Source: Bacillus sp. FJAT-25509
Lineage (GTDB): Bacteria; Bacillota; Bacilli; Bacillales; Bacillaceae_G
Reading direction: 5' to 3'
Assembly (NCBI RefSeq): GCF_001420605.1
Contig: NZ_LJIZ01000003.1
Coordinates: 62,001-126,000 of the forward strand
DNA: 64,000 bases
Below are positions 7,821 to 17,744 of the stretch, piece after piece; within the stretch, counting starts at the first letter, position 1; every line of letters begins with the position of its first letter. A program made the position numbers and the translations under genes. The notes beneath the pieces are model-generated. The model had not been told where the DNA came from and did no database searches. It saw nothing but the letters and a program-made list of their open reading frames with translations.

Positions 7821-9266
7821 ATGACTAAAAGAAGTTATGCGGATTATCATCTAAGTGAGGAAATTAAAAGAGCACTTGCTGTTTTAAAATACGAAACTCC
7901 AACTGAAGTTCAGAGTGAAGTGATTCCATTAGCAATGGAAAATCAAGATTTAATCGTAAAATCTCAAACAGGAAGCGGCAAGACTGCCTCTTATAGTATT
8001 CCTGTTTGCGAAATGATTGAATGGGAGGAAAAAAAACCACAAGTTTTAATTCTAACTCCAACTAGGGAACTTGCAGCTCAAGTCCGCGAAGATGTTACGA
8101 ATATTGGCAGATTTAAACGGATAAAAGCGGTGGCCGTCTATGGTAAAGAACCGTTTAGTAAACAAAAGGTAGAATTGGAACAAAAAACACATGTAGTAGT
8201 TGGTACGCCTGGAAGGGTCATGGACCATCTTGAAAGAGGAACCCTTGATATAGATCAAATAAAATATTTAATCATCGATGAAGCTGACGAGATGCTTAAT
8301 CGAGGCTTTATTGATGAAGTAGAAGCAATCATTGATCAGTTACCTTTAAACCGTGTTACGATGGTTTTTTCTGCTACCTTACCTAAAGATGTTGAAAATC
8401 TCTGCCATAAATATATGAAAGAACCTACTCATATAGAAATTGAATCAACTGGTGTAACTGCAAATACAATTGAACATTTTTTAATTGAAGTGAAAGAAGA
8501 AGAAAAGATTTCACTTCTTAAAGACGTCACTGTTGTAGAAAACCCAGACAGCTGCCTAATTTTCTGCCGGACTAAAGAAAACGTTGATGCAGTTTATAGT
8601 GAATTGGAAAAAGCTAATTATTCATGTGAAAGACTACATGGAGGACTGGAACAAGAAGACAGGTTTGCTGTAATGGATGGATTTAAAATAGGGAACTTCC
8701 GCTATCTAGTAGCAACCGATGTAGCTGCTAGAGGTATTGATATTGATAATGTAACGTTAGTCATCAACTATGACGTTCCTATGGAAAAAGAGAGCTATGT
8801 ACACCGTACTGGTAGAACTGGTCGTGCCGGAAATAAAGGAAAAGCAATTACGTTTTCGACAAAGTTTGAAGGAAAGTTCGTTAAGGCAATTGAAAATTAC
8901 ATCGGTTTTGAGATACCTACTATAGAAGCTCCTAGTCATCAAGAGGTAATTAGTCGAAAAGCAATCTTCGAAGAAAAACTTAACAGCAGGCGAGTGGTAA
9001 GAAATAATAAAACAGCTCGAATTAACCAAGATATTATGAAACTCCATTTCAGCGGCGGAAAAAAGAAGAAAATTCGTGCTGTTGATTTTGTTGGAACAAT
9101 TGCAAAAATCCCTGGAGTTACAGTAGAGGATATCGGTATTATTTCTATTCATGATCAAATGTCATATGTTGATATTCTGAATGGAAAAGGGTCATTAGTT
9201 TTACAAGCCATGGAGAATGCGACGATTAAAGGAAAAAAATTAAAAGTGAGTAAAGCTATTAAATAA
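7821..9266 (+). CDS. dbpA: ATP-dependent RNA helicase DbpA (YxiN-type DEAD-box)
   Basis: 481 residues, matching B. subtilis YxiN (479). It has the helicase core motifs in order: SQTGSGKT (motif I), PTRELAAQV (Ia), TPGRV (Ib), DEAD (II), SAT (III), ARGID (V) and HRTGRTGR (VI). The C-terminal domain of about 75 residues (from [14 protein letters not shown]) is the RRM-like DbpA RNA-binding domain, which recognises hairpin 92 of 23S rRNA. The role is therefore 50S ribosome assembly. The ATG at 7821 has GAGGT upstream. Confidence 0.95.
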   Translation: MTKRSYADYHLSEEIKRALAVLKYETPTEVQSEVIPLAMENQDLIVKSQTGSGKTASYSIPVCEMIEWEEKKPQVLILTPTRELAAQVREDVTNIGRFKRIKAVAVYGKEPFSKQKVELEQKTHVVVGTPGRVMDHLERGTLDIDQIKYLIIDEADEMLNRGFIDEVEAIIDQLPLNRVTMVFSATLPKDVENLCHKYMKEPTHIEIESTGVTANTIEHFLIEVKEEEKISLLKDVTVVENPDSCLIFCRTKENVDAVYSELEKANYSCERLHGGLEQEDRFAVMDGFKIGNFRYLVATDVAARGIDIDNVTLVINYDVPMEKESYVHRTGRTGRAGNKGKAITFSTKFEGKFVKAIENYIGFEIPTIEAPSHQEVISRKAIFEEKLNSRRVVRNNKTARINQDIMKLHFSGGKKKKIRAVDFVGTIAKIPGVTVEDIGIISIHDQMSYVDILNGKGSLVLQAMENATIKGKKLKVSKAIK

Positions 9267-9333
9267 AGAAGTAAAGTTTATGGACTTAATCATTCAAACA
9301 TAAAAATTATTCAATTCTTGAATTAAATTACAA

Positions 9334-9382
9334 AAAAAGTCGATTTTCCCAATTTGAATTGTTAACGGAAATCGACTTTTTG
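9334..9382. terminator. bidirectional terminator
   Basis: A long stem, AAAAAGTCGATTTTCC with GGAAATCGACTTTTT (one bulged base), lies between convergent dbpA and deoD. Confidence 0.85.
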
Positions 9383-9420
9383 TTTTTCATTAATATGCGC
9401 TATTTTAAATCAATTTTATT

Positions 9421-10134
9421 TTACAAACAAGCTTCTAATGCAAGTTTCATCATTTTATCGAATGAAGTTTGTCTAGCCTCAGCACTAATCTCTTCATGAG
9501 TAACTAAAGAATCTGAAATAGTAAGTAAACAAGCTGCTTTCTTTCCTAAAACTTTCGCATTATGGAAAAGTGCAAAACTTTCCATTTCTGTACAAATACA
9601 ATTATGCTCTTTATAAAAATTAACAAAATTTGGAACTGAACTTTCATAATAAAAGACATCGCTAGAATGTATTCTTCCTTTAACGATCGGAGTATTGATT
9701 TGTTTTGCTGTATCTTCAATTTTGTTTGTTAGTGTTTCACATGGATACTGAATGTCACTTTCAACACCTGCTTGAGTCTTTGCAAATGTAGATTGACTCC
9801 AAGCACTATCTACAAGCACAATATCGTGAATGTTTAGTTTATCTGTATAAGCTCCTGCACTACCAACTCGGATAATATTTTCTACATCATAAAATTTATA
9901 TAATTCGTATGAGTAAATTCCTATACTTGGCATGCCCATACCAGATCCCATTACTGATACTTGTTTTCCTTTATATGTTCCTGTATAGCCAAACATATTA
10001 CGTACAGTATTAAATTGCACTGGGTTTTCTAGATATGTTTCTGCAATATATTTTGCACGTAGTGGATCCCCAGGCATTAAAACTGTTTTTGCAATTTCTC
10101 CTGATTTTTTGGCTGTATTATGTGGCGTTGTCAT
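9421..10134 (-). CDS. deoD: Purine nucleoside phosphorylase DeoD-type
   Basis: 237 residues, the usual size of hexameric bacterial PNP. It phosphorolyses purine (deoxy)nucleosides to free base and (deoxy)ribose-1-phosphate. Visible signatures are VLMPGDPLRAKYIAE near the start, SGMGMPSIGIYS (phosphate-binding region), IRVGSAGA, CTEMESFALF (the Met-Glu pair contacting ribose) and ISDSL with the catalytic Asp near residue 205. The ATG has GGAGAG upstream. A GntR regulator is transcribed divergently 386 bp away. Confidence 0.95.
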   Translation of the reverse strand: MTTPHNTAKKSGEIAKTVLMPGDPLRAKYIAETYLENPVQFNTVRNMFGYTGTYKGKQVSVMGSGMGMPSIGIYSYELYKFYDVENIIRVGSAGAYTDKLNIHDIVLVDSAWSQSTFAKTQAGVESDIQYPCETLTNKIEDTAKQINTPIVKGRIHSSDVFYYESSVPNFVNFYKEHNCICTEMESFALFHNAKVLGKKAACLLTISDSLVTHEEISAEARQTSFDKMMKLALEACL

Positions 10135-10335
10135 ATTATTTTCTCTCCATTTCTATTCTTTTAATTTTCTTAACTAAATCCAATACAACTACTATTCTTA
10201 CTCATTTCACCCATGTTAATTTATCTTTAGGTTAACATTCTTTCCTAAAATGTTTCCGTTTACAAAATAAAGCAAAACAAATGTTCAAAAAATGAAAATT
10301 AATACTACGAAGTATAGTTGTATATATAGTTGTCT

Positions 10336-10353
10336 ATTTAGTTTCAACTAAAT
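10336..10353. promoter_or_regulatory. candidate GntR operator
   Basis: A perfect dyad, ATTTAGTT, 2 nt, AACTAAAT, in the deoD-GntR intergenic region. Just upstream the 9-mer TATAGTTGT occurs twice in direct orientation 12 bp apart (10313-10321 and 10325-10333). The position between divergent genes fits an operator for the adjacent HutC-type regulator, but the pairing is inferred. Confidence 0.45.
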
Positions 10354-10473
10354 TATATTTCAATAAAATATAGAAAGCAATAGCAACTTAAACTCACTCA
10401 ATCATTTATCCTAATAAATCAACGTTATTTTAAAGAATAATGATCTTGTTTACATTTACGATCAAACACAAAT

Positions 10474-10501
10474 TTGCGAATAATTCATAACTCGATATAA
10501 T
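10474..10501 (+). promoter_or_regulatory. SigA-type promoter for the GntR gene
   Basis: TTGCGA, 16 bp, TATAAT. It lies 20 bp upstream of the ATG and close to the ribosome site AAGGAG. Confidence 0.5.
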
Positions 10502-10520
10502 ATTTATAAGGAGTGTTGTT

Positions 10521-11255
10521 ATGTCCGTTGAAAATAAAAAAAAATTACCTCTATATGTAGGGGTTTATGAAAAATTATTTAAATTAATTAATGAGGGAGT
10601 CTATCCGATTGGAAGTAAGCTTCCTTCTGAACCAGAACTTTCTAAGATGATGAATGTTAGCAGAATGACATTAAGACAAGGGTTGAGTTTACTAAAAGAG
10701 GACGGTTATCTTGAAACAATCCATGGACAAGGTAATTTTATAAAACAAAATGTAAATTTAAGAAGTGTTGGCTTAGAAAAAATTGATAACTCAGTTTTTC
10801 AATGCTGTACAGAAACAATTGATGATGTAGATGCTTATTTAGAAGTTAGTCTTTCGGATGATTATGAATACGTTAAAAAGATTTTTAATAAAGATTCTGC
10901 AGTGATGGTCAGGTTTAATAGATGGTACAAATCTAAAAATAAAATTGTCGCCCATGCTTATACTATGTTCCCAAGTGAGACAGCTTCCCAATATCAAATA
11001 AACCTAGGCGATCAGCAGAGTTTACTAAAAATACTTGAAGAAGATATTTATAAGTTAATCCATTCATCAACAATCGAAATAAAATATACAGAATCAGTCC
11101 TTCCTTCATCAAACTATGAATTACGTTCAACTAATAATTTATTCGTTTTACTTGTTGAAAATCTATATGACTCAATGGGGAATATTGTACTTAAAAATAA
11201 GATTTATATCCCAATCGAACTTAGCTCAATTAAAATAAATCGAATAAATAAATAG
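10521..11255 (+). CDS. GntR/HutC-family transcriptional regulator
   Basis: 244 residues. An N-terminal winged HTH (about 10-72) carries the family pattern GSKLPSEPELSKMMNVSRMTLRQ and the wing GYLETIHGQGNFI. A C-terminal UTRA-like ligand domain (about 90-240) follows. The effector is unknown. Its position, divergent from deoD with a palindrome between them, suggests control of purine-nucleoside use and of itself, but that is inference. AAGGAG precedes the ATG. Confidence 0.8.
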   Translation: MSVENKKKLPLYVGVYEKLFKLINEGVYPIGSKLPSEPELSKMMNVSRMTLRQGLSLLKEDGYLETIHGQGNFIKQNVNLRSVGLEKIDNSVFQCCTETIDDVDAYLEVSLSDDYEYVKKIFNKDSAVMVRFNRWYKSKNKIVAHAYTMFPSETASQYQINLGDQQSLLKILEEDIYKLIHSSTIEIKYTESVLPSSNYELRSTNNLFVLLVENLYDSMGNIVLKNKIYIPIELSSIKINRINK

Positions 11256-11425
11256 TTGAAAATGTAGCGTATCTAAAAATGAAATATGCAAACTAGATGA
11301 AGTATGACAGTTTTTAGTTGAGAAATTTAATTACATAACATTTTGCACATCCAATCAGTTGTGAATCAAATTAAGAACATTTCAGCAAACTAAATCATAT
11401 TTAATTGATTTTAAAGGAGAGCAAT

Positions 11426-12217
11426 ATGATTAAACTTGTATTAATCAGACATGGGCAAAGTTTATGGAATGTTGAAAATCGGTTCACAGGCTGGACAGAT
11501 GTTGATTTAACGAAGAGCGGTCTTTCCGAGGCAAGAGAAGCTGGTATCATTTTAAGGAAAAACGGATTTACATTTGATGTTGCCTATACATCAGTACTTA
11601 AACGAGCAATCCGAACATTATGGATTATTTTAAATGAAATAGATATGATGTGGATTCCTGTTTATAAGACATGGAGATTGAATGAACGTCATTACGGTTC
11701 ACTTCAGGGGCTGAATAAATCCGAAACAGCCCAAAAATATGGGGAAGAACAGGTTAATATTTGGAGAAGATCTATGAATGTTAGACCACCAGCTCTAAAA
11801 CCGGATGATCCAAGATATGAAATAAATGAACCTCGTTATAAAACCTTGTTAAAAGATGAATTCCCGCTTACTGAAAATTTGGAGGATACAGAAAAAAGAG
11901 TCTTAAAATATTGGGATGAAGATATTGCTCCAGCTTTGAAAACAGGCAAAAAGGTTATTATATCTGCACATGGAAATACGTTGAGGGGAATCGTTCAATA
12001 TTTAGATCAAGTCTCAGCTGACGGGATTGCTTCACTTAATATTCCAACAAGTATTCCTTTAGTTTATGAATTAACTGACGAACTAAAGCCAATTCGACAT
12101 TACTATTTAGGTATGGAAGGTGAACTTCCATCTGATGTAATCCCAAAACATATCCCTAGCGAATTACTTGACCAATTTGATGATGATCATCCAAATATAA
12201 CAATACAAGATGATTAA
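11426..12217 (+). CDS. gpmA: 2,3-bisphosphoglycerate-dependent phosphoglycerate mutase
   Basis: 263 residues from ATG 11426, which has AAAGGAGAG upstream; an upstream in-frame TTG at 11405 lacks one. It interconverts 3- and 2-phosphoglycerate through a phosphohistidine. Motifs are [10 protein letters not shown] (nucleophile His), [26 protein letters not shown] and SAHGNTLRG (second His). About 15 acidic residues extend the C-terminus. Most Bacillus rely on the cofactor-independent GpmI, so this is probably an additional enzyme. Confidence 0.93.
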   Translation: MIKLVLIRHGQSLWNVENRFTGWTDVDLTKSGLSEAREAGIILRKNGFTFDVAYTSVLKRAIRTLWIILNEIDMMWIPVYKTWRLNERHYGSLQGLNKSETAQKYGEEQVNIWRRSMNVRPPALKPDDPRYEINEPRYKTLLKDEFPLTENLEDTEKRVLKYWDEDIAPALKTGKKVIISAHGNTLRGIVQYLDQVSADGIASLNIPTSIPLVYELTDELKPIRHYYLGMEGELPSDVIPKHIPSELLDQFDDDHPNITIQDD

Positions 12218-12224
12218 AATACAA

Positions 12225-12261
12225 AAAAGGATGGGTGAGCAATTGTGCTTCCCATCCTTTT
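12225..12261. terminator. bidirectional terminator
   Basis: An 11-bp stem, AAAAGGATGGG with CCCATCCTTTT, between convergent gpmA and the MATE pump. Confidence 0.85.
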
Positions 12262-12263
12262 CA

Positions 12264-13613
12264 TTATGCTTCAGATAACTTTAGTTTTTTTATTTGTAGT
12301 TGTACTAATCGGAAAGATAATGTTAGTGCTGACACACCTAAACCGACGATTAATCCAACCCAATATCCTTTTGCACCAAGATTTGTATTAGATAGTGCGT
12401 ACCCTACTGGTAATGCTATTACCCAATAAGCTAAAATCATCATAATTAACGTTGCATTTACATCTTTATAACCTCTTAATGCACCTTGGATTGGCGCTGC
12501 AATTGCATCAAATAGTTGGAACATGACTGCAAAGATTAAGAATCCGCCTGCCAAAATTTGTACAGATGGATCATTTGTATACCATCCGGCTACATCATAA
12601 CGGAATAAATAGATGATGATCCCGAAAAATGAAGCAATTGAAACTGCCATTACTAAACCAATTTTGCTATATTCTTTTGCATTTTGAAACTCTTTTGCAC
12701 CAACTTCATAGCCGACAGCAATTGTTAAAGCCATCGAAATACTTAATGGAACCATATAAAGAAGACTTGCAAAATTCATTGCCACTGTATGTGCAGCAAT
12801 CGTTTCGGTATCAAACTCACTTAATAATAATGTTACGACCGAGAATACACTTACTTCAAAAAAGATACTAAGACCAATTGGTACTCCTAGTTTTAAAATA
12901 CTTTTCCAAGTTGCAATTGAAATTGGAGGAAGTTTTTTAAATAGATTGAATGTGCTAAATGGCTTTTTAGTTTTAATAATGTAAAAAGCAATTCCAAAAA
13001 TAATCCAATACGTTATTGCAGACGCTACTCCAGAACCTACGCCACCTAAGCGTGGGAGACCAGCTTTACCGAATATAAGGAAATAGTTCAAAATTACGTT
13101 AACTGGTACTGAAATAACTGTAATAACCATAGTAGTTCTTGTTTTACCTAAACCATCAATAAACTGACGAATGACTGTATATAGAAATAAAGGTAAAATT
13201 CCAAATGATAATGCGAATAAGAAATGAAGAGCAACACGATGAACTTTCGGATCAAGATTCATATGATTCAAGATTGGATGAATTGAAAATATACCAATAA
13301 TAATAATGACAATTGCAATTATCCCAGCCAAATAAATTGCCTGCATAACAAGTGGCGTAATTTTTTCATCCTGTTTTGCACCATTTAAATTGGCAACCAT
13401 TGTCGTAAGTGCGACTAAAATGCCAGTTAACCCAGTACTAATTGGAGTCCAAATACTAACACCTATCGCAACCCCTGCTAAGTCCCCTGGACTACTATTA
13501 CCAGACATGATTGTATCAAAAAATGACATCGAAAATAATGTCACTTGAGTGATTAAAATCGGAAGTAGTAGTTTAAAAAAGCGTGATATTTTATCCGTTT
13601 TAGTAGTATTCAA
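12264..13613 (-). CDS. MATE-family efflux transporter
   Basis: 449 residues with about twelve membrane segments in two similar halves. The first helix carries the MATE signature QVTLFSMSFFDTIMSG, and the second half has the matching ALTIAVGYEVGA region. Members export cationic drugs in exchange for Na+ or H+. The start is TTG 13613 with a near-perfect AGGAGG site. It stands alone on the minus strand with no adjacent regulator, and the substrate is unknown. Confidence 0.88.
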   Translation of the reverse strand: MNTTKTDKISRFFKLLLPILITQVTLFSMSFFDTIMSGNSSPGDLAGVAIGVSIWTPISTGLTGILVALTTMVANLNGAKQDEKITPLVMQAIYLAGIIAIVIIIIGIFSIHPILNHMNLDPKVHRVALHFLFALSFGILPLFLYTVIRQFIDGLGKTRTTMVITVISVPVNVILNYFLIFGKAGLPRLGGVGSGVASAITYWIIFGIAFYIIKTKKPFSTFNLFKKLPPISIATWKSILKLGVPIGLSIFFEVSVFSVVTLLLSEFDTETIAAHTVAMNFASLLYMVPLSISMALTIAVGYEVGAKEFQNAKEYSKIGLVMAVSIASFFGIIIYLFRYDVAGWYTNDPSVQILAGGFLIFAVMFQLFDAIAAPIQGALRGYKDVNATLIMMILAYWVIALPVGYALSNTNLGAKGYWVGLIVGLGVSALTLSFRLVQLQIKKLKLSEA

Positions 13614-13720
13614 TTTATCGACCTCCTAAACAAACACTTTTACAATTGTATCATGTTTTGGTTTAATAGCTATAATGAAATTATTCGGATAAATATTTTA
13701 TAAAGAAAGTTGGTCTTAGA

Positions 13721-14413
13721 TTGGGAAATCAAGTTGTTATTATCACAGGCGCAGGAAGTGGATTAGGAGCGTCATTAGCTAAAAAATATTCTGAAAATGG
13801 AGCTCACATTTGTTTGTTAGGAAGAACTGAAAATAAACTTAGAGAAATTGGAAAACAATTACCTAACAATTATTCAATACATACTGTTGATGTTTCAGAA
13901 TATGAAGATGTAAAAAGAGTCTTCGATACAATTATTCAAACATATGGAAAAGTTGATTTATTATTTAATAATGCAGGTGTTGGAATATTTGAGCTTGCAG
14001 AAGAATTAAATGAAGAAGCAGTACATAATATGATTGATATTAACTTAAAGGGAACCATTTTCTGTTCACAAGAAGTTTTAAAACAAATGAAAAAACAAAA
14101 TAGTGGAACGATCGTCAATATTGTTTCTACCGCAGGTCTAATTGGAAAAGCAACAGAATCAGTTTATTGCGCAAGTAAGTTTGGAGTTAAAGGCTTTACC
14201 GAAAGTTTGGTTGTTGAATTAACAGGAACGCCAATTTCGGTGTTTGCAGCATATATGGGCGGAATGAATACAGATTTTTGGTCAGGTATTTTTGATGAAG
14301 ATAAAACTTCAAAAATGATGAATCCAGAGGATATCGCTGAAATTATTATTGAAAATATAAAACCACGTAAAAATATATCGATACCCGAAATTATTATAAA
14401 AAACATAAAATAA
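13721..14413 (+). CDS. Short-chain dehydrogenase/reductase
   Basis: 230 residues, classical SDR. It has the cofactor loop TGAGSGLG (about 9-16), NNAG at about 85, the catalytic serine region NIVSTAG and the YCASK catalytic pair at about 147-151. An Arg at the end of strand 2 (GRTE) favours NADP(H). The start is TTG 13721 with only a weak ribosome site. Substrate unknown. Confidence 0.85.
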   Translation: MGNQVVIITGAGSGLGASLAKKYSENGAHICLLGRTENKLREIGKQLPNNYSIHTVDVSEYEDVKRVFDTIIQTYGKVDLLFNNAGVGIFELAEELNEEAVHNMIDINLKGTIFCSQEVLKQMKKQNSGTIVNIVSTAGLIGKATESVYCASKFGVKGFTESLVVELTGTPISVFAAYMGGMNTDFWSGIFDEDKTSKMMNPEDIAEIIIENIKPRKNISIPEIIIKNIK

Positions 14414-14480
14414 GTATTATCCAAGCTAACTTTTACACAAACTATATCCAAATCATGAAGGATTAAGTGAGGTAAAAAAG

Positions 14481-14642
14481 ATGAGCAAATCGAAAAAGAA
14501 CAAATCAATTGATTCAAATCAAAATAATTTTGACGAATTATTACTTGAAGATCTTAATACTGCAGATGATATTCCTATCGATTGGTTACCTAAAAGTGAA
14601 CCGATTACGGAAACAATGTCATATAAACAGGCTGAAGATTAA
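14481..14642 (+). CDS. small acidic hypothetical protein, 53 residues
   Basis: ATG 14481 has GAGGT at proper spacing. The N-terminus is basic (MSKSKKNKS) and the rest is acidic (ELLLEDLNTADDIPIDWLP). No family is recognised. It is 67 bp after the SDR gene and may be cotranscribed with it. A terminator follows at 14761. Confidence 0.5.
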   Translation: MSKSKKNKSIDSNQNNFDELLLEDLNTADDIPIDWLPKSEPITETMSYKQAED

Positions 14643-14760
14643 TTAGACTATAGATTGGTTTTTGTTTCTATAGGATGAGTAGGCTTAGTGACCTGAAAAT
14701 TAAGCGTTTTCAATTAGTCTGATTGGCATGTTTTTTTGACTTTGTCTTCAAACTGTAAAG

Positions 14761-14786
14761 AATAGCCATTTTGGCTATTTTTTTTT
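14761..14786 (+). terminator. intrinsic terminator
   Basis: AATAGCCA with TGGCTATT, a 3-nt loop and a long T-run. Confidence 0.85.
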
Positions 14787-14890
14787 ATATTGATATGGTA
14801 TTATTATTGAAGCGTTTTATATTAAAGCCAATTCTTGGCATTAAAATACATAAAAAAATGAAAAACAAGATATAGTTAGGAGAATTTTTG

Positions 14891-15823
14891 ATGGAAAAAG
14901 TACTAGTTTTTGGACATAAGAACCCAGATACAGATACAATTTGCTCTGCAATTGCATATGCAGAATTAAAAAAGGCATTAGGTGAAAATGCTGAAGCAAT
15001 TCGTTTAGGTGAAGTAAGTGCAGAAACGCAATTTGCACTTGATACGTTTAAATCTGAAGCACCACGTTTAGTAGAAAAAGTTGCTTCTGAAACAAATGAT
15101 GTCATTTTAGTTGACCATAATGAGCGTCAACAAAGTGCTGATGATATCGAACAAGTTCGCGTACTTGAAGTTATTGATCATCACCGTATTGCTAATTTTG
15201 AAACTAGTGATCCTTTATACTATCGTTGTGAGCCAGTTGGATGTACAGCTACAATTTTAAACAAATTGTATAAAGAAAATAATATCGAAATTAAGAAGGA
15301 AGTTGCTGGTCTAATGCTTTCAGCAATTATTTCTGATACATTATTATTTAAATCTCCAACATGTACTGATCAAGATGTTGCTGCTGCAAAAGAACTTGCA
15401 GAAATCTCAGGTGTAAATGCAGAAGAATATGGTCTAGAAATGTTAAAAGCGGGTGCAAATCTAGCTGATAAATCGATTGAGTCTTTAGTTTCACTTGATG
15501 CGAAAGAATTCCAAATGGGTAACTATAAAGTAGAAATCGCACAAGTAAACGCAGTTGATACAAATGACGTACTTTCTCGTCAAGCTGAATTAGAAAATGT
15601 ACTTGAAGGTATTGTTGCTAATAAAGGATTAGACTTATTCTTATTCGTTGTAACAGATATTTTAACGAATGATTCGATCGCTGTTGCAAAAGGAAATTCG
15701 ACTAATGCAGTTGAAAAAGCATACAATGTAACTTTAGAAAACAACACTGCTTTATTAAAAGGTGTTGTATCTCGTAAAAAACAAATCGTTCCAGTATTAA
15801 CTGAAACATTTAATACACTTTAA
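14891..15823 (+). CDS. ppaC: Manganese-dependent inorganic pyrophosphatase
   Basis: 310 residues, against 309 for B. subtilis PpaC, and similar along its whole length. This family II pyrophosphatase has a DHH domain with metal ligands in [17 protein letters not shown] and IDHHRIA. The C-terminal DHHA2 domain carries the SRKKQ substrate-binding motif near residue 294. It hydrolyses pyrophosphate from biosynthesis. ATG 14891 has AGGAG 8 nt upstream; the TTG just before it is not needed. Confidence 0.96.
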   Translation: MEKVLVFGHKNPDTDTICSAIAYAELKKALGENAEAIRLGEVSAETQFALDTFKSEAPRLVEKVASETNDVILVDHNERQQSADDIEQVRVLEVIDHHRIANFETSDPLYYRCEPVGCTATILNKLYKENNIEIKKEVAGLMLSAIISDTLLFKSPTCTDQDVAAAKELAEISGVNAEEYGLEMLKAGANLADKSIESLVSLDAKEFQMGNYKVEIAQVNAVDTNDVLSRQAELENVLEGIVANKGLDLFLFVVTDILTNDSIAVAKGNSTNAVEKAYNVTLENNTALLKGVVSRKKQIVPVLTETFNTL

Positions 15824-15833
15824 TTCGTAATTT

Positions 15834-15870
15834 AACAACAAAGTCTTTTGAAAGGCTTTGTTGTTTTTTT
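15834..15870 (+). terminator. ppaC terminator
   Basis: AACAACAAAG (plus CTTT) pairs with CTTTGTTGTT, followed by seven T residues. Confidence 0.88.
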
Positions 15871-15898
15871 ATAATAGCTAATTAATGGGGGATTTGAA

Positions 15899-16414
15899 AT
15901 GGAAAATTTAAAGTATCCGATTGGCAGATTTAATGTACCATCTAGCTTCACTCATCAACAACGGAAAGAATTTATAAAAGTACTAAAAGATGCTCCAATT
16001 AAATATAAAGAGGCAATCACGTCACTTACTAACGAACAATTAAACACACCTTATCGTGAAGGTGGTTGGACACCAAAACAAGTTATTCATCATGTTGCTG
16101 ATAGCCATTTGAATAGCCTTATTAGAGTTAAATTAGCTTTAACTGAAGAAAATCCTACTATCAAAGCCTATGATGAAAATGCATGGATTTCATTAAGTGA
16201 TTCGAATTTTGATTTTCATAGTTCTTTAAAAATAATCGAAGGTATTCACGAGCGTTACGTAGTTTTACTTGAATCACTAACAGAGGAAGAGTTTAATCGA
16301 ACTTGTTATCACCCTGAGCTTAAAATTAATATAAGTATAGATTTCATCTTAGCTTTATACGCTTGGCATAGTGAACATCACTTGGCTCATATTTATTTAG
16401 TGAAAAACAATTAA
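15899..16414 (+). CDS. yfiT: DinB-family metal-dependent thiol transferase (YfiT/BstA-like)
   Basis: 171 residues, a four-helix DinB_2 fold. The three metal-binding histidines are visible: one in VIHHVADSH (about residues 64-72) and two in AWHSEHHLAH (about 156-165). Members in B. subtilis and S. aureus act as bacillithiol S-transferases. This suits the expected thiol chemistry of a Bacillus, but the substrate here is not shown. GGGGGAT precedes ATG 15899. The next gene begins 20 bp downstream. Confidence 0.8.
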   Translation: MENLKYPIGRFNVPSSFTHQQRKEFIKVLKDAPIKYKEAITSLTNEQLNTPYREGGWTPKQVIHHVADSHLNSLIRVKLALTEENPTIKAYDENAWISLSDSNFDFHSSLKIIEGIHERYVVLLESLTEEEFNRTCYHPELKINISIDFILALYAWHSEHHLAHIYLVKNN

Positions 16415-16433
16415 TAGTAAGGTGTGAAGAAAA

Positions 16434-16751
16434 ATTAAATTATTATTCATTTGTAGCAAAAATCAATGGAGAAGTCCTACAGCGGAAAAAATTTTCCACT
16501 TATCTAATGGCTACGAAGCGAGATCAGCAGGAACAGAAGCTGGTGCCAGGATTAAAGTGACAGAGGGACATATTGGTTGGGCAGATATTATTTTTGTAAT
16601 GGAGAAAAAACATTTAAGAAGAATTCGCGATAAATTCGGTGATTTACTTAATGAAAAAAAGATTGTCAATCTAGATATAGCTGATGACTATCAGTTTATG
16701 GACGAAGAATTAATTGAAATTCTCCAAAATAGAGTATCTGAAATAATTTAA
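16434..16751 (+). CDS. Low-molecular-weight protein tyrosine phosphatase-like protein, ATT start
   Basis: 105 residues. The frame opens KLLFICSKNQWRSPTAE, with the C-x5-R-S phosphatase loop at residues 7-14, and contains IIFVMEKKH and a late DIADDYQFMD segment that may supply the general acid. An in-frame TGA lies three codons before ATT 16434 and no ATG, GTG or TTG occurs before residue 42. That later start would remove the catalytic loop. AAGGTG (16419-16424) is 9 nt before the ATT, exactly right for initiation there. The gene directly follows yfiT. Confidence 0.75.
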   Translation: MKLLFICSKNQWRSPTAEKIFHLSNGYEARSAGTEAGARIKVTEGHIGWADIIFVMEKKHLRRIRDKFGDLLNEKKIVNLDIADDYQFMDEELIEILQNRVSEII

Positions 16752-16796
16752 GGTTAATAGGTAGTAAGCGTAAAAAATTTAATAATTTATTAAATG

Positions 16797-16833
16797 AACC
16801 CACTCAGCTATAAGAGTGGGTTTAGTTCTTTTT
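16797..16833 (+). terminator. intrinsic terminator
   Basis: AACCCACTC with GAGTGGGTT, an 8-nt loop and a T-rich tail. Confidence 0.7.
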
Positions 16834-16971
16834 ACCTTTATGAAAAGTTAGATTCTAAGTACTTCCTCACGAATATAAAAATTTCCAAAAAAACCCAATT
16901 ACGATCAGTGTCAAAGTCCATGTTGTACACATAAAAATAAAAATAGAGGAAAATAAGAAAAAGGTGTGAGC

Positions 16972-17667
16972 ATGTACTACAAATTATTAAAGCAATATAT
17001 TAAAAACTCAAATTTAAGTTTGACTGATATAGCCAAAGAATTAAATAAGTTGGGCTTTTCAAAAGACAAGAGCTATTTAAGCAAATTACAAAATGCGAAA
17101 TTGACTCCACCTGAAGAAAAATTAACTAGAGCGATTGCAAAAGTGACAGGTGGAAATGCTGAAGAATTAATTTGGTGTGCTTATATTATTAATGCCCCTG
17201 AAAGATTGAAAACTCCTTTACGAAACATTTCAGAAGAAGTTTTCAATCTCACAAAGAATGAAATCAATGGCAATCTAAAATTTGATGTCGTCTATAAGGA
17301 ACAAAATGTTGAGGATCGTTCAAAAAAATTTGCTGAATTTATTAGACAGACACGATTACAAAATAACCTATCAATAAAGTGCCTTGCAACAAAAGCAAAT
17401 GTATCCCATTCATATATTTCACAAATTGAAAATGGCAAAAGAGGTATTCCATCAACAGAAATTTTACGAAAGTTGGCAGAACCACTCGGCGTTCCTGTTA
17501 TTCAGTTATATCAATTAGCTGGGTATGTACCAATTGAAGAAAACGATTGGATAGAAGGTATGAACCTCATACGTAAAGCAAATTTAATGCTAAATAATGA
17601 AGAAAAAGAGAAATTATTGAGGTTAATTGAAGCTTTTCTAAAATTGTCTTCTTTACACTTTTTCTAA
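16972..17667 (+). CDS. regulator with two XRE-type HTH domains
   Basis: 231 residues. HTH 1 spans about 5-60 (LSLTDIAKELNKLGF). HTH 2 spans about 118-180 and is the more canonical (LSIKCLATKANVSHSYISQ then ENGKRGIPS). A short helical tail follows. ATG 16972 is preferred because AAGGTG lies just upstream, while the GTG at 16966 overlaps that site. Its target and effector are unknown. It stands between terminators. Confidence 0.75.
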   Translation: MYYKLLKQYIKNSNLSLTDIAKELNKLGFSKDKSYLSKLQNAKLTPPEEKLTRAIAKVTGGNAEELIWCAYIINAPERLKTPLRNISEEVFNLTKNEINGNLKFDVVYKEQNVEDRSKKFAEFIRQTRLQNNLSIKCLATKANVSHSYISQIENGKRGIPSTEILRKLAEPLGVPVIQLYQLAGYVPIEENDWIEGMNLIRKANLMLNNEEKEKLLRLIEAFLKLSSLHFF

Positions 17668-17683
17668 TAATGTAGAAAAAAAT

Positions 17684-17725
17684 AAAAATGCAGGATTCAG
17701 GTTTTCACCTTTAAACTGCATTTTT
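17684..17725 (+). terminator. intrinsic terminator
   Basis: AAAAATGCAG pairs with CTGCATTTTT across a 22-nt loop region, after the XRE gene. Confidence 0.65.
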
Positions 17726-17744
17726 CTGTCCAGCTATTATGCCT

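Noticed and set aside
8757-9158. 133-residue minus-strand frame inside dbpA
   Set aside because: It is antisense to the conserved helicase and has a random composition.
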